Shown here: positions 55,137 through 64,000 of the stretch, piece after piece
Numbering within the stretch: the first letter of the stretch is position 1
Layout of the letters: the number at the start of each line of letters is the position of its first letter
DNA from: Cucumis sativus
Taxonomy: Eukaryota > Streptophyta > Magnoliopsida > Cucurbitales > Cucurbitaceae
Direction of reading: 5' to 3'
Length of the DNA stretch: 64,000 nt
NCBI RefSeq assembly: GCF_000004075.3
Contig: NC_026657.2
Span: forward strand, 4,526,001 to 4,590,000
Translations under genes and position numbers: made by a program
Notes under the pieces: model-generated
The model's input: only the letters and a program-made list of their open reading frames with translations
The model's database searches: none
Told to the model about the DNA's origin: nothing

Positions 55137-58100
55137 CTAGGAAGCTCTTATATGGCAGCTCTTGATAAATTTATCAGAGAAGCTGATATATTTTGTCCAT
55201 AATGGCCGGAGCTGTGGAAAGGCTATCTCAAGCCATGGCTTCGCTCGGCCATTGAAGTGGATGACTCCAGCAGTCTCTGCATCAGCAAAACTTGTATTCT
55301 CTTGATACCCTAGGCCCAGCATATGCCAAAATGGATCGATGATATGAACGTGACCATGAAATGCTATAAGGCCAGGAGGCAAAGTCCCAAGCTGCCATAA
55401 ACTTAGGTCCGATTTCAAGTTCTGGATAGCAAACAGTTTCCATTCAGCCCTTATGTTTGAAAATGTAGATTACATAATGTAGCAAGTGAAAATTTGATTC
55501 ATGATTCAATTGAACCTTACCTGTTCAAGCCAGTGATGATATGTGAGGCTTATGTTGGTCTTTCTCCAGGCTTCAAGATCAAAGATGTTCATTCCGTAGG
55601 CCCATGCACATTCATTCGGATCAAAAGTTTCTGCTATTAAAGGATGTGAGAAGTTCAGATAGTTTTTTAATCGCTTGGACATTACAAATTTATCTTCTCC
55701 TCTACATGTTTCCACAGCTCCATTAACCTTCCCATTCATATCGATGTCCCACAAAGGTGAAAGATCAGTTTGAATCACAATGTCATCATCCAAGAACACT
55801 ACCTTCTTGAGACTTGGGAACAACTGCACGCAGAATTTCCGTTCATTAGGATTCACATAGTAAAGCATCAAAGATAGATCTATTGGGAGTTTTGCCTTTA
55901 ATGGAACACTTTCTTGCCAGTTTACGAGAAAAATCAAAAGAACATCTTCCTTCAGATAAAAACAAGCGTTAATTACGTTTCATAGAAAGAACTCGTTTAC
56001 CTCTGGTAAATGGATACGAATGTGATTCATCACGGAATTATATTTGGGACTCAGTGCCTGCAACTTTGATGCAATGATATTAGGCTTTTCAGTCTCATTT
56101 GCAACAATGGCAGATGACCCTCCTCTGAATTGTGACCTGACCTTCTGGTCTTTTTCCATTGCTTCCAAAACTGGTACTTTACCCTTTGTAAACCAGTCAA
56201 AATGATGCAATGCCTTAACCTCAATAATTGCAGGTGATAAAGAGTGAAGGGAAAACCATGCTTGCATAGGGAAGTAAGTCTTCCTATCAGTGATTATATG
56301 GAGAACAACTTTCTGCGGGCGTAAAGCATTGTGCACGAGGGATTTGGCGACGACAGATGCAGCAAGCACATTATCAGTGGCAAGGACGAAGTGACAGTAG
56401 GAATTGTCAACGAGGGCCGGTACAAGTTCTGCTGAAGGAAGCTGGAGGCGAGCAGCTGCATTGGTTGAGTGCTCATTGGCAAGCCTGAGGGCAAGGCAAT
56501 GGAGCTGCTTTGGTATGCTGCTAGATGCTACATGCCTATACAAGTATTCTTGAATTTTGGCAGTTCTGGTTCTTTGTTCCATAAGACTGACCTGCAAGAT
56601 ACGTATGAACTTCAAATTAATACCTTTACAATAATGAAACCTGACAAATGTAATACCTTAGCTAAGATGCTCTAAAGGATTTTAAACAATACGATTGTGG
56701 AAGTGGTGATTTGTTTCTTAAATGATTAACATATCTCCTTGAGATTGGACACTTCATTCTCCTCACACACCTAACGCTAACATAATTGGATTTAGGTGAA
56801 GGGTGTGTTTCAAGAGGTTGCCGGTTAATAATTAATAATAAACTAAGAGATGAGGGATAATAACCATTTTTCTGAGTTTGAGAGCAAAGGTTTTTGCATC
56901 TGGTTTGATTTCCTTTATCTCAGCCATAAAATCTTCTAGAGTCTGAGGAATATTGTCTAATCTTCCTTGAAGTTCATCTTTGCTCATAGGTTTATCCAAT
57001 ATTTGATACATAACATCTGGAACCTGACCCAAAATCCAAAAAAATATAGAAAGTTTTAGTGCAAAGTTCATCAATAGTACCTACATAGACATTGAAATAT
57101 GCCCTCAGACCAGAGGTTTGGAGATTACTTTTGGTTCCAATCTGCTCCCCAAGAGCCTTGGGCCTAATTTTTTCCCCAGACAACCTACCATAAGATAAAG
57201 AAGTTTAGACTATTAGTAGCTGCCATGACTTATTTTCAAGTCAGTGTTTATTTAATCATCCTAATTTTCTAATTTATTTATCATAATAATGTCATTAATG
57301 GTACAAAAGAATAAACTTATTTCATATGTTAATTTAGACTTTGTTTGATAACCATTTAGTTTTCTTGCTTTTGAGCATCAACCTTATAAATGCTACTTCT
57401 ACCTAAGGGTTTACTCATTCCGTTATCTACTTCTTGGGAGTGTTCTCAAAATACAAACTAAGATTTGAATACTTGAATAAATCAGTTTTTAAAAACTTGT
57501 TTCATTTTTTGAATTTGGCTATACATTCAAATATTTATTTAGGAAAGTTGTAAGCATTGGAAAAAGGGTGAGTTAACAAGCACAGTTTTCAAAACAAAAA
57601 ACGGACCATAATATTTCGTTTGACATTGTTAGATTGTGCAAAAGTTCTAATAAGAAAAAATCTCAACTAGGTGGGATATTTAATTTCAGTACTTTAGTTA
57701 GATGCTTTCCATACTTCCCTTTTGTTTCTTGGAAAAACTAATCTGATGGTGTCCAGTGGTAGGAGTTGATTAGGTTTTGATAAGGTACGATCTTAACAGT
57801 TTTCAAAGTTAATACGCTTGTTGGGTTTCTGGAGGTATAAAAGATAGAACATTAGACAATAGTGGCCATTGAGAAAGTGCAAAGAAAAACAAAAAAACTT
57901 CTATCTTATGCTTCGAAAACTTGCTTAGGCTGCACATCTTAAGTTAGGCATAGAGAGGCTCTAGTTAGATGCCTTACATACTTTCCTTTTCGGGATCTCT
58001 CTACTTCAGTTTCTGCTGTTCTTGTTTTTAAGTTTATTGATAGTAAGACATCTAAGAAATTAGGATCAAATTTGTACCTATTAGATTTGTTTTAATTTCT

Positions 58101-58612
58101 TAAAATATTTCGTTTAAGTAATAATAAATCTATCTTAACTGGGAAATGGATAATTTATTTTAATAATAATCTATAACAGATCCCAGAATGTAAGTATCTG
58201 TATCTTCATCTCCCTTCTTATTGTTTTCCTTTAGGCAAGACATTGAGGGTTAAATCTTTTTGGTTTTGGAAAGCTTTCAGCTGACATATTATTCAGAATT
58301 CTCTTTTTTCTATATATGCAAATTCTTCCGCTTCTTCTGTGTGTATAAGATAGAGAGATTGGGGGGGTGGAGAGAGAGAACAAAGCTTAAAAGTAATGTA
58401 CCTAGAGTAGAACATTTGCTTTCTCCATCAATCGTATCAACTGCTGTCAACACGAACACAAACCGGAGAAGAAAGGTGAAGAATAGAAGTGAATAGATAA
58501 GCATTCGACATGAAACCTTTCTTGATCCAACCTTCACTTTGATGTATTCTCTAACACCTTTGCCTGGGAGAACTGTGACATGCCTCAAACTTGGTGATAT
58601 ATGAAGCTGCAT
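55137..58612 (-). CDS. GAUT12: Galacturonosyltransferase 12 (IRX8), six exons
   Basis: Exons (minus strand) are 58402-58612, 57129-57184, 56865-57023, 56001-56591, 55521-55823 and 55137-55421, all with GT-AG borders and consistent phase. They give 534 residues, against about 535 in Arabidopsis GAUT12. It begins MQLHISPSLRHVTVLPGKGV, has a type II membrane anchor at about residues 37-57 (LIYSLLFFTFLLRFVFVL) and a GT8 domain in the Golgi lumen. The metal-binding DDD is in VVFLDDDIVIQTDLSPLWDI (residues 351-353), with CRGEDKFVMSKRL, ECAWAYGMNIFD and HFNGRAKPW (495-503) following. The match to GAUT12 is far closer than to GAUT13/14. GAUT12/IRX8 is needed for glucuronoxylan, thought to act in making the xylan reducing-end sequence, and for normal secondary walls in vessels and fibres. 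All parts are intact, so the gene should be functional. The first intron is 1.2 kb. Confidence 0.95.
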
Positions 58613-60013
58613 TATTTTCCAACAGAAGCAGACAACAGCTATTGCTAAAAACACTATTACAAATGGCAAATTGAAGTGAAACCCAAATCCCAGGGAAAGC
58701 TAGCCAGGTTAGAGTTCTTCCTTTGAGACAGTTATTTCATTTGACAATCTCCCAAAGAAGAACTGAATTTGAATTGCAAGATCCAAGGAATAGATATGCT
58801 GTTTTTGATGGTGTTTAAGGTTGCTATCTCTTACCTAACCTTGCTTAGTATTTGGGCTAGATGTTTCAGCTTTTATCAGTAAGTGGTTTTTTTGAATTCA
58901 AAGGAGAGGGAAGGGGGTTGTTAAGAAGAAAGGGACATGGGACTGATAAGAAGCTTTGTCTGTTTTACTGGTTTCTTTTCATTTTCAAGAAGGGAAGTTT
59001 GGAAGGAACAGAATAAGAAAGAATAAATAAATAACTTCAAACTTTCTTTTAAAGCAGAAGAAGAAGAAGAAGAAGAAGAAAGAACTTGAAATGTGAAACA
59101 GGGGATGGGGGGAGGGGTTGGTGTTTGGCTTGGCTTTGCCTTCACATGAAGTTTACAAATGTTAGTCTCAAAAGAGTTTGAACTCTGAAAGAACATAGTT
59201 TCTAAATAGAAAGGGACTTTTCCCCTTTCTCCTTCTCTCTCTTCTGTTGGTTTGGTTGGTCTTTTTTGGAGTGAAAATGCAGAAACCTTTTTTTTAATCC
59301 TTCTGTTGCATGCTTGCCTTGTGATTAAGTTAATTCAAGCTATCACAAGTCCTTAATTTTTCCCTAATCAAACAAATTCTCATGATTACTCCATTAAATT
59401 TCTCTTGAAAAGGGATTGATCATTCCATATTTTACTAATCACTGAGGGAAACTTCAGATTGGATTGTTCCTTTCATCAAATATTGTGTTGTACTTTCTCA
59501 ACCACCAGGCTGATTTTAAACTCACTTCATTTGGTTAAAGTGAGTAAAAGGGCAAAATTTTCTACAAATTCACAATACATACTTTTCCTTGATTTGTATT
59601 ATTAGTGTCGATTTTGACTACTGTTTGTTATGAGCATTAAATTCTAATGTAAATAATTCTATCAATAAACTTTCCATTTTAATGAAATTTTTGCAGCTAT
59701 GATGAAGCATTTGGTTTTTGTTAATGTTGTTTGTTCTATATTATTTCCATTAAAGAAGTAATGATCTCAAGTCGAGAGTAGGTAGACAATACTAATAATA
59801 TCAAGCAGAACAATGATTTGATTCAGACTATGAAATTTCATAAAGCAAAACGGAAATTCAGAATGAAGTTGAAGGATTAGCAATGGAAGATTGAGATTTT
59901 TATTGCCAAGAAAGCACAATTACAATCATCTGTAAGCAAAATTCTTCATTGCTGCACTCAAATAAAAGAAGGGGTTTTTGAAATTTGAACAAAGAACAGA
60001 AGGCCGATAGAAA
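58613..60013. promoter_or_regulatory. 5' leader and promoter region of GAUT12, with (AGA)n
   Basis: There is no gene between the GAUT12 start and the CHCH-like gene. A (AGA)n run lies at 59056-59081; on the transcribed (minus) strand it reads CTT repeats, common in plant 5' leaders. The 58921-59196 frame is a translation of this pyrimidine-rich stretch. The transcription start and any secondary-wall NAC/MYB sites could not be fixed by eye. The 59700-60013 part includes the 3' end of the CHCH-like gene's transcript. Confidence 0.4.
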
Positions 60014-60220
60014 TCAAACACCGGTGTCGAAGTCATTTCTCCCGGATTGCAAAGATGGATTTGATTTCTTTAGGGAACAAGAAAACATGAAGGCTTGTAT
60101 TTGAGACTCGCACTTGACACGATCGCCATTATTTTCCTGCAAACATTTCTTGAGAGCTTCAACATCACATGGCGATGGATTCTTCGTCACAGCCCTAGAT
60201 TTCTCGGTTATACCATCCAT
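60014..60220 (-). CDS. Small Cys-rich CHCH-like protein
   Basis: A 68-residue frame with four cysteines: C18-x7-C26 and C37-x10-C48, in PCDVEALKKCL and RVKCESQIQAFMFSC. Two short helices bearing paired cysteines recall the CHCH (coiled-coil-helix) proteins imported into the mitochondrial intermembrane space, many of which assist respiratory-complex assembly. The spacing is not the standard CX9C, so the subfamily is not settled. The ATG at 60220 is the first in frame after an upstream stop and starts MDGITEKSRAVTKNP. Its codon use is not that of the surrounding repeats, and the frame is followed by a clear TGA. The upstream 150 bases are less AT-rich, as for a housekeeping promoter. Function beyond this is inference. 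Confidence 0.65.
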   Translation of the reverse strand: MDGITEKSRAVTKNPSPCDVEALKKCLQENNGDRVKCESQIQAFMFSCSLKKSNPSLQSGRNDFDTGV

Positions 60221-62800
60221 CGAGTTTCAACTAGTAAGCGGAGAATTATGATTTTGTAACGCAAATTAAATTGAAATGGAGAAATCGTAGAAAATTGTAA
60301 CTGTGGAAGGGAGATGTAAATCCGATCGAACACACTCCGCGCGCAGCCGATGAACCACCGCTGCTAAGCTAATGAAGAAATGAAAGAATAATAAGATTTT
60401 TATGTAGACGACTCAGTTCCGCCATTGGGGAATTCTAACCCTAATATAACTCAAAATTTCAGATTTGGATGGCACATTTTCTTGTCCACTTGGTGATAGC
60501 ACTCGAAATGTGCTATTTTACTCTTCTTAATTCTAGGTCGTTCCCTTGTTTAATGTGGCTTAATTGTCTAATTTAAAGTTAATTAGTGTTTATGAGTAGA
60601 ATGAAACATTTGGAACGAAACGGTGCTAAATCATACCAGTTTGAGATAGAATCATATCGAGTTACAAAAATGTCTTTGGAGCATAAAGGAAGCGTTGTTG
60701 CGCTCGCCAGGTGCCTATACCCAATATGCATCGATGCTCATTGCTTCAACAAGAAGTGCCAAGCATTGTAGCATTCATTGATTATATATATATATCTTCA
60801 TTTTTAGGGTTAGAGCATCATCCATTCGTCTCTCAGTCGAATTTTTTTTTTCTCTTCCACTTGTTTTTTTTTTTTTTGTTTCCCTTTTTCCTCATGTAAT
60901 CGATGAAGATAAAACTTTGAATTGATCTTCTCCATCTAGATGGAAAGGTAAGTTCCTTGTTCATTAGCATAGGTATTTCAAAATAAAATGTAACTTTAGG
61001 AGATTTTCTCTTTAACATAAAATACGTATCTTGGCTACGGATTTCTTGTTGGTTTACTTGCTTTATGATTATATTCTCTCATATCGGTCTGACAAACAAC
61101 TTGAGATTATATGATTGAATGCTTTAGATTAATTTATAATATGTGACATGAAATTATGGTTAATCTTAGAGAAGCACAAGGTTAGATAGGCTTGCAATTT
61201 GTTGTCTATAACGAATAGTAGTGCTTCCATTGACTTAGGGGAAATAATACTGAATATCTTATTAGACAAGGTTGGAAATCAAGCATTCATATATTGTAGC
61301 ATAATCCTTAGAGCGTAATGTGATTAGTGAAGCATGTCAGGTACAAGTTTGACTTGTCATTCTCAGCTAGTTAGGCTATTAAGACCATTGATCCAACTGT
61401 TCTTCTACACCAACCCCCTCTTTACCAATTGAAAACACAGTTTTGTGAGTTAATCTTTTGTGCTTCCCTATGCTTTACCTCATTTAAGCTATTGATACTA
61501 CTTGTTAGCTGAAATTCTCGATCGATGATTTATAAATATTATTCGATCGATAGAGCACCTTAACACTTTTTACCACGTGGCTCAGTATTGCTAATACTTT
61601 TAGTGTCAATTTTTTTACTTTTAGCAATACGTTTTATGTGCCACCGAAAATAGTTTTTCTATTTGAAGTTCAAACTTTTGGTGAAGTTTAATACCACAAC
61701 TTCACGCTGTTTTGTAACTTGTTTAGGGTTAATAAAATATGAAATTGATATCCGTGGTCGGGGTCGACCTCTTTAAACAAAAACATCTTGATAAGCTTTG
61801 CACAATATACAATGACTAACATCATAAGTTGTGTACTAATTAATAACATTTTATACATTTTCCTTTATGCTTATATTTCCATTTTGGAGCTTTGCGTGAA
61901 AATAAAGTTTGGATATGTTTGTTGAATTTGAATAAAGCACAAATCCCAATACACATGTCCTAGGTATTTTACTTTAATTTGATAAATATGAAATATAGTA
62001 TAATACTTCTCAATTAACTTTGGGAAACTCATATAAGTAGGTGACAGTAATTTTAATTCTTGAAGGTGTTACATTTAATAAATTCTTCAATGTTCCACTA
62101 TCTATTTTTAAAAATTGATTGACCAATTAAACACAAATTAAATTTTGAATTATTTTACAAGACTTGAAACAATTTTAAATTTATATGATCTGTTCATGTA
62201 TTTAAAAATCATATGGAATACATTTACCACAATTATTAAATTGATAAGTTCATAAATTTGATAGAAGACTATTCAAAATTCATAACTATATTTTAAACAC
62301 AACTTATTAAACACATTTAATTGTTATTATTATTTTTATTTTGTATTACATTTCATTTTTTCCCATTTCTCATTCATTTATGTTAACATTTTTTGGTTGT
62401 CTGTTTTATCATTAAAATAGAAAAATGAAAATTAATCTGTTTTGAGAAAAATACATTTTTTTTATTAGAGTTTGTGTCTATTTTCTATTTTGTCCCCTCG
62501 TTTTTTTAAACGTTACATTTTTAGTTCTTAAATTTTGAACCTAATTTCAAATTTTTTTTATAATAATCTAATTACAATTTAGTTAGTAGATTTCAAAGTT
62601 CTACAACTTCTAAATTTCAAGTTTTAAATTTTAAACTCCAAATTTCATTAAACCCTGATTTTTAAGCCTTTAGTGTTCATGTATATTAATTAGTCTAAAG
62701 TAATTATAAATGAAATATAGTTAATTAAGCTTTTTCTTGCACATTTATCATAATAGGTTTAATAAATTAGCTAAATCCACACCACACAACTTTTGGTTTT
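60221..62800. other. Intergenic, no gene seen
   Basis: 60221-60420 is the likely promoter and leader of the CHCH-like gene. The 60586-60771 frame (LEHKGSVVALARCLYP) resembles repeat text more than a protein. 61500-61640 holds short inverted motifs (ctcgatcgatga/attcgatcgatag; attgctaatac/agcaatacg). The rest is AT-rich, 62300-62650 extremely so. Confidence 0.5.
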
Positions 62801-62859
62801 ACAAAAATGTTAAAACTCAAATCCAACTCCAACCGATATTTGAAAATTGAAAGTTTAGG

Positions 62860-63400
62860 TACTACTGTATTACTGTTAATAGTTGTCGATATTTGGAATT
62901 ATGCTACATGTACTACTGTTAATGGTTGTCGATATTTTGTTTTATTTATTGATGACTACATTTTACTTGAATCTACTTTCTTAAACACCGTTCTTCTTTA
63001 TATCAAATCTACGCTGATTTTGCAAATATGGTTCACACACAATTCTCTAGCACAATTAAAATTCTTCACACCGATAATGCAATGGAATATGAGGACTCTC
63101 GCTTTCTTTCCTTCATTGCCCAACACTTTAATTCAACGTTCATTTCTTCACACCTTCCAGCAAAATGGAAGAGTAGAACACAAACATCGTCACATTTTAG
63201 ACTCTGTTCGTGCCCAACTTCTTTATGCTTTTTGTCCTGAAATTTTTTTAGGAGAGGTTGCTCTCACCTCTGTTTATATCATCAACTTCCTTCCTTCTCA
63301 ATTCATTCAAGGAAATAATTTAATTACTAGACAAATCTCAACATTTTGCATCACTTTCAAGGAATATTATTTCATTAAATACTTAAATGTTGCATTTTTA
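62860..63400 (+). pseudogene. Ty1/copia integrase core, frameshifted
   Basis: Pieces of the copia integrase are visible: VDIWNYATCTTVNGCRYFVL (first catalytic Asp region, with FIDDY just after), then in another frame IKILHTDNAMEYEDSRFLSF (second Asp), then HTFQQNGRVEHKHRHILDSV (catalytic Glu after the QNG turn) and GEVALTSVYIINFLPS. At least two frame changes occur between about 62990 and 63150. No protease or reverse transcriptase borders it. The three acidic positions remain recognisable, but the product cannot be made in one piece. Confidence 0.85.
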
Positions 63401-63429
63401 GGTTGAATAATTAACTGTACAACATTGGA

Positions 63430-64000
63430 TATTTATAATGTTAATTTTCATAAATGTAACAAAACATCAAAATATTTACGGCCTGTGTAACAAAAGCAAA
63501 AAGCTCATGAAGCCAGTAAAATATTTTCATAAATTTCATATTTGCCTTTAATATTGCGGGTGATTTGCCACTTCTCTTTCTTCTTCTTCTTTGCGATTTA
63601 TTCATCTTCTATTCCATATTTCTTCTGCTCCTTTTCCAAAATTTACTTTTTCTATTTTATTTTTCTTTCTTTCTTTCTTCATCTTCTCTTTCTTTCTTCT
63701 AGCTCTTCTTCCAAAATATCAAAGATCATTTAAATATCATTTGATATGGTCTAAACAATCGCTTACCTAATCAACACGATCTTTTAGTATAGTCAACATG
63801 ATCATTTAGATTTGAAGTCATTTACATGATCATGTGGATATGATCCAAGTGATCGCTGACCTAGTCAACACACGATCGTTTAACATGATTAACACTATTG
63901 TTTAGATTTGAAGCCCTTTTCCCATATATCGTTTAAAAAGAACTACATAATCATGTAGATATAATCTAAACGATCGTTTACCATAGTCAACATGATCGTT
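63430..64000 (+). repeat. 117-bp-repeat element, copy B, running off the right edge
   Basis: Landmarks in order: tcaaaatatttacg, tgtgtaacaaaagc, gtaaaatattttcataa, aatattgcgg (63549-63558), tttgcgattta (about 63590), a C/T-rich stretch, then from about 63720 repeated aacgatcgtt(t), gtcaacatgatcg and catgtagatat words with a unit boundary at aaaaagaactac (63937). This is the same structure as 13390-14260 in the opposite direction. The array continues past the window. Confidence 0.85.

Noticed and set aside
56992-57183. 63-residue minus-strand frame in GAUT12
   Set aside because: Out-of-frame reading of exon 2; the correct phase gives CLGKKLGPRLLGSRLEPK and ends at the donor 57129/57128.
60586-60771. 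61-residue frame
   Set aside because: No recognisable domain; text such as EHKGSVVALARCL is of a type often seen in dispersed plant repeats.

Overview
This window looks like nuclear DNA of a eudicot plant. It is AT-rich and gene-poor, with spliced genes (GT-AG introns) and typical plant families: GAUT12, a class VI small heat-shock protein and a DUF1995 plastid-type protein. Decayed transposons of the copia, CACTA and Mutator groups fill most of the rest. The style of the MULE/Ulp1-type and copia repeats would fit a cucurbit, but that is inference, not something the sequence proves.

Layout. 1-25 kb is accessory DNA. It holds tandem repeats, a frameshifted fragment of an MRH1/MDIS-like receptor kinase (about 2.5-2.9 kb), a copia gag/protease remnant (4.9-6.1 kb), a clean solo LTR with a 5-bp target duplication (9.39-9.71 kb), a broken LBD1/LBD11-like LOB-domain exon (about 10.9-11.1 kb), a repeat cluster with inverted arms (12.2-12.8 kb), an array of about 117-bp repeats (13.4-13.95 kb), a short CACTA-like element and a decayed CACTA transposase gene (15.5-17.45 kb). 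22.3-24.2 kb is again repeat-rich. 25.55-28.27 kb is an intact two-exon small heat-shock protein gene whose 2.1-kb intron holds a GC-rich, hairpin-rich island preceded by a plant snRNA-type promoter element. 29-38.4 kb holds two related Mutator-type elements with DUF1985/Ulp1 genes. One has inverted arms of about 1 kb; both are interrupted by other insertions.

33.2-50.5 kb contains four tRNA-Ala(AGC) genes, all on the + strand. Their flanks show that they arose by successive local duplications, with transposons between the copies. Between them lie a CACTA end, a long inverted repeat (42.8-43.2 kb), an LTR interrupted by a second CACTA-like end, a copia gag fragment, a MULE transposase fragment and a MAIN-like/PMD fragment.

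53-60.2 kb is the gene-rich part: an intronless DUF1995 plastid-type protein gene (+), GAUT12/IRX8 (-; six exons, 534 aa, secondary-wall xylan synthesis) and a small Cys-rich CHCH-like protein (-). The last 4 kb returns to repeats: a broken copia integrase and an inverted copy of the 13-kb repeat family, which runs off the window edge.

The intact genes do not form a pathway. The most unusual features are the tRNA-Ala duplication cluster, the MULE with coding sequence inside its inverted arms, and the possible structured RNA gene in the heat-shock gene intron.
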